A DNA stretch of 64,000 nt from Erysipelotrichaceae bacterium (GCA_012523895.1 JAAYSZ010000010.1:1-64000); one strand, 5' to 3'. Positions 1-8,872 are shown, counted from the first letter of the stretch. The notes: a model not told the origin generated them from the letters alone. Translations and numbers: made by a program.

Positions 1-56
1 ATTTAAATTGTTGTTTATGTTTACTTCTAGTATCATGTTTTCCTCCGATAGGTTCT

Positions 57-1766
57 ATGATACTATATTGTAATTTTTGTACATTCTTATCTTGTTGTTT
101 CTGTACATTTATATATTGGCATTTATACCTAACAAAGAATTCCGAAAAAGATTCATTTAACATTTTTGGTAAAGATTCAAGAAGAATGGATTTACTGTTT
201 CATCTATTAACAAACAACAATTCTAGAATATCCTTTAAAAACTTAGGAAAAAGATATTTTATAAGCAGGTCTAGTATTGAAAATGATTTAGTGCACATTG
301 AAGGTTTTTTAAACGATTATGATTTAGAAATTTCTCAAAATAGAAGAGGAATCACAATAGTAGGAATAGAACCAAAAATCAGAGAAATTATTGTCGATAT
401 ATTAATGTTCTTAGTTGATTCAAAATCTAGATATAGTCACTTTAAAAACCTGGTAATGTCTCAAGATGTTAATTCTTTACTTACAAGATTTACATTTGAT
501 GAAATAGCTAAAATATTTAACACTAAAACAGTTGCTACTTTTTCTGAAATAATTGAAAAAATAGAAATTGAAATTAAATATAAACTTGATGAACCAGAAT
601 ACATATTTGTACTATGCTCGTTTCTTGTATCGTATTATAGAATGAAAAATCAACACTACATAAAGGATATAGAAATTAATCCTTATATAAATTCAAATAT
701 AATCAAATCACTAAGTGAAGACATTATTAACAAAATTGATATTCCAAATGATTTCAAAAAATATGAAGCCTCAAACATAAACAATATATTATTATCTACA
801 GGTTTATTAAACACTAATTCAAGTTGCAAAAAATCTAAAAAAGAAATTGATACATTATTAAAAATCATTGATGAATATACTTTTGAAATTAGTCATGTAT
901 CAAACCGTGATATAAAGCAATCAGTTTATTTAAAAGAAGAATTACTTAATTACTTTATTCCATTAAGTAATAGAATTAAATTCAAAAGTCAACTTAGAAA
1001 CAGTGAAGTTAAAAAATTAAAAGAAGAATATCTTCCTTTATTTATAACAAGTGAATTTTTATTAAAAAGGATTTTTGAAAAATATGAATTTGGACAAATA
1101 AACATTTATGAAATTAGTAATATTATGCTTTATGTTCAAAATATTCTTGAAAACTTAAAATATAGATTTAATGTTCTTGTTGTTAGTAATTGTAGTTATG
1201 TGATTACACAATTGTTAATTACAAAGTTAACTAATCATTATATTAACTGGAACATAATTGATACTGTTACTTATAGTGATTTAAAAACAAGTAATTATGA
1301 TGGAGTAGATCTAATAATTTCTACAACATTACTTAATGATAAAGACTTAGATATACCATACTTCTTATTAATAGAAAAAGACATGGAATGGTTAGACATA
1401 TCTATAGATAAATTGAATTATAGTAGAGATTTCATAAACAACAAATCAGATTTAAAAAAATACTTTATTATGCTCATTTATTTAGGTATTGAAATTGAAT
1501 TTGATGATGATTATAGTTTGAATTTAAATGACAAAGATTTAATTCAATCTAAAATAAGTAATTATTCTATAAAGGTACATAAAAGAAATAAAAGTAAAAT
1601 TACATTTTATAAAAGAAACAATAGTTTAGCTATTCATTTTGTATTTAATGCTGACCAACAAAAAATGTTTATGAGAATTTTATATAAGTGTGTAAATTTA
1701 TTAAGCAAAACTACTGCAAATGAGTTAAAGACAATTATAAATAATATAAAAATAAAGGAGATTTAA
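57..1766 (+). CDS. PRD-containing transcriptional regulator of PTS operon (LicR/MtlR-like), N-terminus atypical
   Basis: Probable PTS-controlled activator or antiterminator of the operon behind it; its stop abuts the EIIA start. Residues about 41-100 form a winged-helix segment of the kind that is the second HTH domain in LicR/MtlR proteins. Two PRD-like helical regions follow (about 140-240 and 265-335), then an EIIB-Gat-like domain starting near 370 with a phosphorylatable-type Cys379 (motif VVSNCS). The C-terminal 110 residues resemble a degenerate EIIA domain without a clear active His. The family motif LLNHLxPxxNR of PRD2 reads LLNYF here, so the usual phospho-His is Tyr299. The first 30 residues are hydrophobic and Cys-rich and do not resemble the first HTH that the family normally has. 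The frame is open to the window edge, so the true start may lie upstream or a frameshift may exist. Family call fairly sure, start unsure. Confidence 0.75.
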   Translation: MILYCNFCTFLSCCFCTFIYWHLYLTKNSEKDSFNIFGKDSRRMDLLFHLLTNNNSRISFKNLGKRYFISRSSIENDLVHIEGFLNDYDLEISQNRRGITIVGIEPKIREIIVDILMFLVDSKSRYSHFKNLVMSQDVNSLLTRFTFDEIAKIFNTKTVATFSEIIEKIEIEIKYKLDEPEYIFVLCSFLVSYYRMKNQHYIKDIEINPYINSNIIKSLSEDIINKIDIPNDFKKYEASNINNILLSTGLLNTNSSCKKSKKEIDTLLKIIDEYTFEISHVSNRDIKQSVYLKEELLNYFIPLSNRIKFKSQLRNSEVKKLKEEYLPLFITSEFLLKRIFEKYEFGQINIYEISNIMLYVQNILENLKYRFNVLVVSNCSYVITQLLITKLTNHYINWNIIDTVTYSDLKTSNYDGVDLIISTTLLNDKDLDIPYFLLIEKDMEWLDISIDKLNYSRDFINNKSDLKKYFIMLIYLGIEIEFDDDYSLNLNDKDLIQSKISNYSIKVHKRNKSKITFYKRNNSLAIHFVFNADQQKMFMRILYKCVNLLSKTTANELKTIINNIKIKEI

Positions 1767-2177
1767 ATGTTTGATATTATCGTAATCAGTCACGGAAGTT
1801 TTAGTTGTTCTTTACTAGAAACAGCTGAATTAATAGCTGGAAAACAGTCAAATGTTAAAACATTGGGTGTGGATTTAGGCTGTAATTTAGATGAAGTAAA
1901 GAATGAACTAATTGCTTATTTAACAGAATCTAAAAATAATAACAGAGATGTATTAATTCTTTCAGATTTGTTTTTTGGAAGTCCATTTACATTAGTATGT
2001 TCTCTTATGGAAGATTTTGAATTTAAACATTACAGTGGCATAAACTTACCAACTTTTCTTGAGATTTTAACTCAAAGACATTGTCTAAGTCTAGATGAGA
2101 TTCTAGAAAATTTACTAATAATCGCACAATCATCAATAATAGATGTTAACAGTTATTTTTGTGAAGAGGGGGTGTAA
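1767..2177 (+). CDS. PTS mannose/sorbose-family EIIA component
   Basis: Cytoplasmic EIIA of the mannose family, which takes phosphate from HPr and passes it to EIIB. The N-terminal motif IVISHGSF places the phosphorylated histidine at His9, as in ManX-type EIIA domains, and the length (136 aa) is that of a free-standing EIIA. It begins right after the stop of the PRD regulator with the Shine-Dalgarno AAAGGAG, and EIIB starts 3 nt after its stop, so translation is likely coupled. The substrate cannot be read from this domain. Confidence 0.9.
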   Translation: MFDIIVISHGSFSCSLLETAELIAGKQSNVKTLGVDLGCNLDEVKNELIAYLTESKNNNRDVLILSDLFFGSPFTLVCSLMEDFEFKHYSGINLPTFLEILTQRHCLSLDEILENLLIIAQSSIIDVNSYFCEEGV

Positions 2178-2180
2178 TAT

Positions 2181-2660
2181 TTGAAAAATATATCGTTAGT
2201 TAGAATTGATGACAGACTGATTCACGGACAAGTTATAACGGCATGGGTAAAAGTATTTCCTGTTACTAAAATTTTAATAATTGATAATGAACTCGCAGGA
2301 AATAGGCTTATGAGCAGAATTTACAGGGCCGCTGCACCAATTGGTATTGAAGTTCTAATAAAAAATGAGGAAGATTCTATTAACTTCATTAAAGAGCCTC
2401 CACTAAAAAATGAAGAAATCATGATTTTAGTGAAAACTCCACAAGTTATAGAAAGATTAACTCAAAATGAAATACCAATTTCAAAAATAGTTTTAGGTGG
2501 CATGGGAGCAAGAGATGACAGAAAACGATTCAATAGAAATATCTCAGTAAATCAAGAAGAAGAAGATTGCTTAAAGAGAATGCTAAATAATAATATTTCT
2601 ATTGTGTATCAACTTGTACCATTAGAAACACCTATGGATTTAAATAACATAATAAAATAA
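2181..2660 (+). CDS. PTS mannose/sorbose-family EIIB component
   Basis: EIIB of the mannose family, which transfers phosphate from EIIA to the incoming sugar. The motif RIDDRLIHGQ gives the active-site His15, and LVKTP and the length of 159 aa fit the PTSIIB-sorbose fold. The start is TTG, 3 nt after the EIIA stop, with a G-rich Shine-Dalgarno inside the end of EIIA; no ATG in a better place exists. It belongs to the operon of the fused EIIC-EIID gene that follows after 17 nt. Confidence 0.9.
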   Translation: MKNISLVRIDDRLIHGQVITAWVKVFPVTKILIIDNELAGNRLMSRIYRAAAPIGIEVLIKNEEDSINFIKEPPLKNEEIMILVKTPQVIERLTQNEIPISKIVLGGMGARDDRKRFNRNISVNQEEEDCLKRMLNNNISIVYQLVPLETPMDLNNIIK

Positions 2661-2677
2661 AAGGAGGATAAAACTAT

Positions 2678-4294
2678 ATGAGTATTATTCAAGCTGCGCT
2701 AATTGCATCAATCTATTATCTTGGTAATGCTACTTGGTTACTTGGAGTTGGATATTACACTGCATACAGACCACTAGTTGCTGGATTTTTAGTTGGTTTA
2801 ATTTTAGGAGATCCTGTTACTGGAACTTTAGTAGGTGCATCAATCAACTTAATGTACCTAGGATTTATTTCAGCTGGTGGAGCTTTACCAGGAGATCCAT
2901 GTTTAGCAGGGGTTGTTGGAACTTCTCTAGCAATTTCAGGAGGGTTAACAACAGAAGCTGCTGTAGCTACTGCAGTTCCACTAGGTCTACTTGGTGGGAT
3001 TATATGGGTTGGAAAAATGACCATAAACACTACATTTGTAAGACTTTCTGAAAAGATTGCTGCAAAAGGTGATGCAAACAAAATTTGGATTTCTGTTTAT
3101 GGATTACCACAATTATTACTATTTGCAATGTCATGGGTACCTGCATTTATTATGGTTTACTATGGTGGTCAATACATTCAAGGAATTCTTAATTTTATAG
3201 GAGCAAACGTTTTAGGTATATTAGGTACGATTGGTGGTATGATGCCTGCTCTAGGTATTGCATTAACATTACAATCTGTATATAAAGGTGAATCTAAAAT
3301 ATTCTTCTACCTAGGCTTCTTATTAATCCAATTCTTTGGACTAAATATGATTTCTATGGGATTCTTATCACTTGCTGTAACAATAATTTACATGCAATTA
3401 CGAAAAGAAGATGAAGTCTATGAAGATGAATCACATGAATCTGAAATTGATGATGAACAATCAAGATATGCATTGCTTGATAAAGCAACTGTTAAAAAAT
3501 CTTGGTTTAACTGGATGATGTTCTCACATTCTTGCTATAACTATGAAAGAATGCAAGGTCAAGGGGTATTACAAGCAATGGTTCCAATTGTAAACAAACT
3601 ATATCCTAATGACAGAGAAAAAAGAGCTGAAACATTATTAAATGAAATGAAGTTTTTCAATACAGAACCAAACGTAGGTGCTTGTATTATCGGATTAGCA
3701 GTTTCATTAGAAGAAAAGAAAGCACAAGGTGCGGAAGAAATAACTAACGACACAATTACATCTATCAAATCAAGTTTAATGGGACCTCTTGCAGGTATTG
3801 GAGACACTATTACTCAAGGTGTTATTACTCCAATATTAATATCAATGGGTGTAAGTATTGCACTTGATGGTGGAGGAAATATTGCTGGACCTATTGTTTA
3901 TATCATATCAATATCTACTGCAATTATTGGAATTTCATATATTAGTTTTAAACTAGGATATGAAAAAGGTTCTGATGCAATATTAGAAATTTTAGAAAGT
4001 GGAAAAATAAATAAAGTAATTCTAGGTGCATCAATAATGGGTTGTATGGTTCTTGGGGCTTTAGTTGGAAACTATGTAAAGATTTCAACATCTATATTAA
4101 TTCCTATGGGAACTGGCGCTGAACCACTAAGTTTACAAACAGGTTTCTTTGATAGAATACTACCTGGTTTATTACCATTATTATTGACATTATTGAATTT
4201 AAAAATGCTAGAAAAAGGATGGTCTAGTGTAAAAGTATTATTAGCAATTATAGCAATAGGTGCTATAGGCGGAATATTAGGCATCTTAGCATAA
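2678..4294 (+). CDS. PTS mannose-family EIIC-EIID fusion permease
   Basis: Membrane part of the PTS. Residues 1 to about 240 are a complete EIIC (EII-Sor) domain, with the family signature around GDPVTGTLVGASINLMYLG and six or more membrane segments. Residues about 265-538 are a complete EIID domain, starting at the conserved WFNWMMFSHSCYNYERMQG-like segment and carrying the GPLAGIGDTI signature. The two are joined by an acidic linker of about 25 residues rich in Glu and Asp. In this family EIIC and EIID are normally separate polypeptides, and they are separate in the second PTS of this window (36246-37958). No stop or frame change is seen at the joint. The Shine-Dalgarno AAAGGAGG supports the ATG. 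Confidence 0.9.
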   Translation: MSIIQAALIASIYYLGNATWLLGVGYYTAYRPLVAGFLVGLILGDPVTGTLVGASINLMYLGFISAGGALPGDPCLAGVVGTSLAISGGLTTEAAVATAVPLGLLGGIIWVGKMTINTTFVRLSEKIAAKGDANKIWISVYGLPQLLLFAMSWVPAFIMVYYGGQYIQGILNFIGANVLGILGTIGGMMPALGIALTLQSVYKGESKIFFYLGFLLIQFFGLNMISMGFLSLAVTIIYMQLRKEDEVYEDESHESEIDDEQSRYALLDKATVKKSWFNWMMFSHSCYNYERMQGQGVLQAMVPIVNKLYPNDREKRAETLLNEMKFFNTEPNVGACIIGLAVSLEEKKAQGAEEITNDTITSIKSSLMGPLAGIGDTITQGVITPILISMGVSIALDGGGNIAGPIVYIISISTAIIGISYISFKLGYEKGSDAILEILESGKINKVILGASIMGCMVLGALVGNYVKISTSILIPMGTGAEPLSLQTGFFDRILPGLLPLLLTLLNLKMLEKGWSSVKVLLAIIAIGAIGGILGILA

Positions 4295-4326
4295 ATTATA
4301 AATATAAATAAGGAGGAGATTATATA

Positions 4327-5376
4327 GTGAGTAATGAAAAAATGAAAGTCATAGCGGTTACTGAAGTTGGAAAGGTTGAGACTTTAATTGTAGATAAACC
4401 AAAACCAGGTCCAAAGAAAATTTTAATTAACATTAAAGCATGTGCCCTTTGTACATTTGATCAAAGAATGTATTCAGGCGTAGTAAAGATTCCATTTCCT
4501 TTTGTAGGTGGACATGAAGTTGTTGCAGAAATTGCGGAATTAGGAGAAGGACTAGATCCAGCAAGATATCCTATTGGGCAAAAAGTTGCAGTAAGATTAT
4601 TGAATTCATGTGGAGAGTGTTATTATTGCAGACATAATGCTCCTAACTTATGTGAAAGAACTAATGAAAGAGATAGCATTGTTTCAGCAATACCTGGTAC
4701 AGGTGGTTTAAATGAATATTTAATTGTTGAACCTAAAATATTATGGAAACTACCAAATGATTTACCAAATGAAATTGGTGTGTTCTCAGAACCTCTAGCA
4801 TGTGTAGCTAACAGCTTCAATCATGGACTTCCTCAAATGGGAGATGATGTTGTAGTTATTGGTGGAGGTATCATGGGTATGCTTCACATTATGTTAGCTA
4901 AAAAAATGGGTTGTAGAGTAATTCTAAGTGAACCTAACAAAGAAAGAAGAGAATTAGGTTTAGAACTAGGTGCAGATATAGTTATTGACCCTAGTAAAGT
5001 TGATCCTGTTGAAGAAATCAAAAAAATTACAAATGGAATTGGTGCTGAAGTAATCTTTAATACTACTGCAGTATCAAGTGTTGCAAAACAAGCAGTAGAT
5101 ATGGTTGCTAAACTTGGAAGAGTTGTAATGTACAGTTCACAACACCCAGACATTCCTTTTGATATAAGTGCAAATTGGCTTCATAATTCTGAGTCAATAG
5201 TTACTGGTGCAGTAAGCCCAAGTATCTTATCTTTTGAACAAGCAGTTAAGCTTCTTTCAAAGAGAATTATTTACCCAGATAAACTAATATCTAATGTATA
5301 TAGTGCTGATCAAGCAAACGAAGCTTATCAAGAAGCATTAAAACCAGATACATTTAGAATAGTTATTAAATTTTAA
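4327..5376 (+). CDS. Zinc-dependent medium-chain alcohol/polyol dehydrogenase
   Basis: Medium-chain dehydrogenase of the threonine/sorbitol dehydrogenase type, expected to oxidise a secondary alcohol of the imported sugar alcohol phosphate with NAD(P). Catalytic zinc ligands are Cys42 and the pair His63-Glu64 (GGHEVV). Structural zinc ligands are Cys95, Cys98, Cys101 and Cys109. The Rossmann motif GGGIMG lies at 179-184. Length 349 aa is normal. The start is GTG with Shine-Dalgarno AAGGAGGAG 8 nt upstream. Its place between a PTS permease and a ketose-bisphosphate-type aldolase points to polyol-phosphate to ketose-phosphate conversion; the actual substrate is inferred only. Confidence 0.85.
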   Translation: MSNEKMKVIAVTEVGKVETLIVDKPKPGPKKILINIKACALCTFDQRMYSGVVKIPFPFVGGHEVVAEIAELGEGLDPARYPIGQKVAVRLLNSCGECYYCRHNAPNLCERTNERDSIVSAIPGTGGLNEYLIVEPKILWKLPNDLPNEIGVFSEPLACVANSFNHGLPQMGDDVVVIGGGIMGMLHIMLAKKMGCRVILSEPNKERRELGLELGADIVIDPSKVDPVEEIKKITNGIGAEVIFNTTAVSSVAKQAVDMVAKLGRVVMYSSQHPDIPFDISANWLHNSESIVTGAVSPSILSFEQAVKLLSKRIIYPDKLISNVYSADQANEAYQEALKPDTFRIVIKF

Positions 5377-5394
5377 GATTGGAGGCAAATAAAT

Positions 5395-6285
5395 ATGTTA
5401 ACATCAATGATTCCATTAATGAAAAAAGCTAGAGAAGAAGGATACTGTGTCCCTGCAATGTCTGCTAGTGATGAAACAACAGCAAGAATTATTATTCAAG
5501 CTGCTGAAAAAAAGAACGCACCTGTAATATTAATTTGCATGAAAAACAATGCAAGAGATATAGTATATTTTGGAAGAGTAGTTAGCGATTTAGCTGCACA
5601 CGCTACAGTTCCAGTTGCACTTTGCTTAGATCATAGCTCAAGCTTTGAAGATGCAATTTGGGGAATTAAAGCAGGTTTTACAGACATTATGGTAGATAGA
5701 TCAATGCTTTCATATGAAGAAAATGTGGCACAAGTAAGTGAACTTGTTAAAATTGCACATGCTGTAGGTGTTGGAGTTGAAGCTGAACTTGGACATGTAG
5801 GTGTCGCAGATAATTATGATGTTGATGGAAATACAGGTTTAACAGATCCAGAAGAAGCTGTTAGATTTGTAAAAGAAACCAACGTAGATGCTCTAGCAGT
5901 TGCTGTAGGTACTGCTCATGGTGCATATAAAGGTTTACCAAACATCAGATTTGAATTATTAAAAGAATTAAGAGAAAAAGTAGAAGTACCACTTGTTATG
6001 CATGGTGGTTCAGGTAGCGGAGATGAAAATCTAACAAAATCCGCTCAATTAGGAATATGCAAGTTAAATATTGCTAATGATCTTTATAGAGGAGCTATTG
6101 AAGAATTAGAAGCACATGATTTAACTGGTTCAGGTGCATATGGTTTATTTAAACATTTATACAATGGATATGAAAAAGTAGCACTACACTATTTCGATGT
6201 TTGTCTTGCTACAAATAAAAATGATATTGTAAAAAATGTAAGCCAAAGAGAAATTAATTTAAATCCTGAATTAAAAGAAGTTTAA
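5395..6285 (+). CDS. Class II fructose/tagatose-bisphosphate aldolase family protein
   Basis: Zinc-dependent class II aldolase of the FbaA/GatY/KbaY group, predicted to cleave the phosphorylated ketose made by the upstream dehydrogenase. Seen are the catalytic Asp79 with zinc ligand His80 (motif LDH), the EAELGHVG segment (Glu131 and following) and the HGGSGSGDEN phosphate-binding loop. Length 296 aa is slightly above the usual 285. It is the last gene of the PTS operon, 18 nt after the dehydrogenase, and two hairpins follow. No sugar-phosphate kinase is encoded in the operon, so a housekeeping phosphofructokinase may supply the bisphosphate, or the enzyme may use a monophosphate. Confidence 0.85.
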   Translation: MLTSMIPLMKKAREEGYCVPAMSASDETTARIIIQAAEKKNAPVILICMKNNARDIVYFGRVVSDLAAHATVPVALCLDHSSSFEDAIWGIKAGFTDIMVDRSMLSYEENVAQVSELVKIAHAVGVGVEAELGHVGVADNYDVDGNTGLTDPEEAVRFVKETNVDALAVAVGTAHGAYKGLPNIRFELLKELREKVEVPLVMHGGSGSGDENLTKSAQLGICKLNIANDLYRGAIEELEAHDLTGSGAYGLFKHLYNGYEKVALHYFDVCLATNKNDIVKNVSQREINLNPELKEV

Positions 6286-6292
6286 TTATTAA

Positions 6293-6320
6293 GGTTCTAC
6301 CCCAATATTTATATAGAACC
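6293..6320 (+). other. Hairpin downstream of PTS operon
   Basis: The arms GGTTCTA (6293-6299) and TAGAACC (6314-6320) pair across a 14-nt loop just after the aldolase stop. It has no U-tract and is followed at once by a stronger terminator, so it may protect the 3' end of the message. Confidence 0.4.
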
Positions 6321-6326
6321 ATTCTT

Positions 6327-6354
6327 AAAAGTAGATGTGAAAACATCTACTTTT
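6327..6354 (+). terminator. Intrinsic terminator of the first PTS operon
   Basis: An 11-bp perfect stem has arms AAAAGTAGATG (6327-6337) and CATCTACTTTT (6344-6354) and a 6-nt loop. The U-rich arm ends on the + strand, and the A-run on the other side lets it work in both directions for the convergent gene at 6397. Confidence 0.8.
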
Positions 6355-6396
6355 AATATTGCAAAATAATGTACATTTACTCTTATACATCACCTT

Positions 6397-7023
6397 CTAT
6401 TTATAACTAATTTCATATTCAAAATCTTCTGGTAAAGCTCCTTCTAAAATACCTTTTATCAAAATAGCTGATTGTTTATCCGCATGTTCTATAACTCCCA
6501 TTGTTTTCAATTCTTTTTTTGCTTCTTTCTCAGCTAGTGCTTGCGCCATATTTGCTTCTTCTTTCTCAGTAAAACCAAACAATTTAAATTTTTGATCATA
6601 ATATTTAATAGATGTAGGATCAACTTTGACATCAATAATATCAGCCTTAGGAATTATTATATATACTATCTTTTCTTCATTATCAGCATCAACTTCAACT
6701 TCATTAACATCTATTCCAATCCTTGCAGTTGCTTCATAAACCATCATAAATTCAGTTTTGTTAATAAATTTATAACCCTCTCCTTTATACTCAAAAATTC
6801 CTTTATAGTTAATTTTTGCAGTAGTTAACTCACTTGATTCTACTATCTTTGATATTAATAAATTAGAATCAATTTCAACAACTTCTTTTTTATCAAAAAC
6901 CTTAAATACCATTATCATTAAAGCTAAAAATATAAAAGCTCCAATACCAATACCAATTAATAAAGTTTTAGCCTTATTTTTAAAATTATCAAATTTATTC
7001 TTTACACTTTCTTTTTCAGTCAT
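6397..7023 (-). CDS. DUF4230-like membrane-anchored protein
   Basis: Protein of about 208 residues with one membrane segment near the N-terminus (about residues 19-42, core IGIGAFIFLALMIMVFKVF) and an extracytoplasmic remainder rich in beta strands and charged helices. The overall pattern (TM, then a domain with a YKGIFEYKG segment, and a late helix with EKEAKKEL) matches my memory of the DUF4230 family, whose function is unknown. The start at 7023 is preferred to the in-frame GTG at 7032 because GGTGAT lies 4 nt before this ATG. It is transcribed alone, convergent with the PTS operon and just downstream of a tRNA cluster on the same strand. Confidence 0.65.
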   Translation of the reverse strand: MTEKESVKNKFDNFKNKAKTLLIGIGIGAFIFLALMIMVFKVFDKKEVVEIDSNLLISKIVESSELTTAKINYKGIFEYKGEGYKFINKTEFMMVYEATARIGIDVNEVEVDADNEEKIVYIIIPKADIIDVKVDPTSIKYYDQKFKLFGFTEKEEANMAQALAEKEAKKELKTMGVIEHADKQSAILIKGILEGALPEDFEYEISYK

Positions 7024-7094
7024 AATTATCACCTACCTATATTTTAATTCTATCACTTAACATAAAAAAAATAACACAATGTGCTATTTCAAAG

Positions 7095-7170
7095 TGGTGA
7101 TCCCTTAGGGATTCGAACCCTAGACCCACTGATTAAGAGTCAGTTGCTCTGCCAACTGAGCTAAGGGATC
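7095..7170 (-). tRNA. tRNA-Lys (CTT)
   Basis: A full cloverleaf can be folded on the minus strand. The acceptor GATCCCT pairs with AGGGATC, the D-arm starts with GCTCAG, the anticodon loop CTCTTAA gives CTT, and the T-arm carries GGTTCGAATCC. The 3' CCA is encoded (7095-7097). It is the last of three tRNAs in this transcript. Confidence 0.95.
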
Positions 7171-7209
7171 GATATATTAAATTTTACACCAAAATTCTAT
7201 TTTTTTAAA

Positions 7210-7286
7210 TGGTGACTCGTACGGGATTCGAACCCGTGCATGGTGCCGTGAAAGGGCACTGTGTTAGACCTCTTCACCAACGAGCC
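7210..7286 (-). tRNA. tRNA-Glu (TTC)
   Basis: The minus-strand cloverleaf has acceptor GGCTCGT against ACGAGTC (one G-U pair), anticodon loop CTTTCAC giving TTC, T-loop GTTCGAATC and an encoded CCA at 7210-7212. It sits between tRNA-Asn and tRNA-Lys. Confidence 0.95.
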
Positions 7287-7294
7287 AAAAAAAA

Positions 7295-7370
7295 TGGCGC
7301 CTAAAACAGGGCTCGAACCTGTGACCTAACGGTTAACAGCCGTTTGCTCTACCGACTGAGCTATTTAGGC
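7295..7370 (-). tRNA. tRNA-Asn (GTT)
   Basis: The minus-strand cloverleaf has acceptor GCCTAAA against TTTAGGC, discriminator G, encoded CCA (7295-7297) and anticodon loop CTGTTAA giving GTT. It is the first tRNA of the three-gene cluster, 8 nt from tRNA-Glu. Confidence 0.95.
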
Positions 7371-7430
7371 GTGTGCCTAATTATCTTACCACAACAAAAA
7401 AATCAATGCAATACTTTTTTGCAATAAAAG

Positions 7431-8789
7431 TTACCTATCAGTAAGATTAACTACCCATTTCTCTTTTCTTAATAGTCTATAAGAAAACAACAACTTAACT
7501 ATATCTGTAGATTGACCAATTACATAAACCATTAAATAATTAAAATTGGTCATATAAGTTACTATTGCCATAACCGGGATATTGAAAGTCCACATAAAAC
7601 CACTATCCATTAATAAAGTTCCCTTCATATCTCCACCAGATCTTAATATAAAATAAATCTGAGCGGTTGTAATATGAATCCAATACATTAATCCTTGGAC
7701 CATTAACATAGTTTTTGCAACCACTTGTGCTTCATAGGATATATTGTTGTATATTAAAGGAACCATAAACCTAGAAGATATTATTCCAATCATAAAAATC
7801 CAAGATAACATAAAACAAACACCTAGTAATTTATATGCTGTTTCTTGAGCTTCTTTTAATTTGTTTGCCCCTAGTTTTTGAGAAACAAGAACTGTTGTAG
7901 AAACTGCCATACCACTATATAAAATATAAAAAATATCCCCAATAGTCGCAGATACTGAAAGACCAGTCATCACCAACAAACCTCTTGTTGCATAAAATTT
8001 AAACAATGTTGCCATTCCACTATTCCATAAAATTTCATTAATACTAAGTGGAAGAGCTTTTAAAAATATTGTTTTTGCTAAAGAAAGATCAAAATTAAAT
8101 AAATCAAAAATACTTGTATTAAATTCAATCTTCTTAGCATTTAAAAAGTAAAAGCCAAGAAACATTTCAACTATTCTTGCAACTAATGTAGCAATTGCAG
8201 CACCTTCAATTTCTAATCTAGGAAAACCAAAATGTCCAAAAATTAAACAATAATTTAAAAATGTATTTGTAAAAACTGCTATAACACTCATTATCAAAGG
8301 ATATTTTGTTTGACCAATAGATCTCATTGCATTAGAAATACATATAGTAATACCCAAAGGAATTAACGTAAATGTTGCATATTTAAAATATCTAATCCCC
8401 ATTTCTATGACTTGTACTTCTTTAGTAAAGTATCCCAAAACAACATGAGGAAAAACAAAACCTATAAAAAAGAAAATAAAACTTAATACAACAGTGGCTA
8501 TCATAATAAATCTAAATGATTGTTTTAATCCATCTTTATCTTCAGCACCAAAAAACTGAGCTAAAAATACACCACCAGCATTATTCATCCCAAATATTCC
8601 TGCTACTGCAATCATATAAAATTTATTAACTGTAGCAACACCACCCAAAGCAACATCTCCTAATTGTCCAACCATAAGGTTATCAAGTAAATTAACACTA
8701 CAAACAATTAACTGTTGTACCATTAAAGGTATTGCAATTTTTAATACAGAAAACAAAAATTTTTTATCAAATTTAAACTTATTAAGCAT
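7431..8789 (-). CDS. MATE family multidrug/metabolite efflux transporter
   Basis: Integral membrane antiporter of about 452 residues with some 12 hydrophobic segments in two similar halves, as usual for MATE proteins (NorM/DinF superfamily). The early motif VQQLIVCSVNLLDNLMVGQLG matches the MATE N-terminal signature, and PLGITICISNAMRSIGQ that of the middle region. The ATG at 8789 with GAGGAAATT before it is preferred over an upstream in-frame TTG at 8807. It is divergent from the aldo/keto reductase gene. The exported substrate is unknown. Confidence 0.88.
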   Translation of the reverse strand: MLNKFKFDKKFLFSVLKIAIPLMVQQLIVCSVNLLDNLMVGQLGDVALGGVATVNKFYMIAVAGIFGMNNAGGVFLAQFFGAEDKDGLKQSFRFIMIATVVLSFIFFFIGFVFPHVVLGYFTKEVQVIEMGIRYFKYATFTLIPLGITICISNAMRSIGQTKYPLIMSVIAVFTNTFLNYCLIFGHFGFPRLEIEGAAIATLVARIVEMFLGFYFLNAKKIEFNTSIFDLFNFDLSLAKTIFLKALPLSINEILWNSGMATLFKFYATRGLLVMTGLSVSATIGDIFYILYSGMAVSTTVLVSQKLGANKLKEAQETAYKLLGVCFMLSWIFMIGIISSRFMVPLIYNNISYEAQVVAKTMLMVQGLMYWIHITTAQIYFILRSGGDMKGTLLMDSGFMWTFNIPVMAIVTYMTNFNYLMVYVIGQSTDIVKLLFSYRLLRKEKWVVNLTDR

Positions 8790-8840
8790 AATTTCCTCTT
8801 TATACAACTTTTTAATTATATCAAACTTTATATGATTAAA

Positions 8841-8872
8841 TTCACTATTTTTTCACTTAAGTGTTTTATAAT
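8841..8872 (+). promoter_or_regulatory. Promoter of aldo/keto reductase gene with 10-bp palindrome
   Basis: A consensus -10 box TATAAT (8867-8872) has a poor -35 candidate TTCACT (8841-8846, 20-nt spacing). A perfect 10-bp palindrome CACTTAAGTG (8854-8863) sits in the spacer and could be an operator. The start point expected near 8879 fixes the gene start at 8891 rather than at the upstream GTG 8861. Confidence 0.5.

Noticed and set aside
2734..3081. Open frames on both strands inside the EIIC part of the fused permease
   Set aside because: They are shadows of the conserved EIIC frame; Cys/Ser/Arg-rich or Pro-rich composition and no ribosome site.
7095..7370. Integrated element at the tRNA cluster
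   Set aside because: No integrase, no duplicated tRNA 3' end and no change in base composition nearby.
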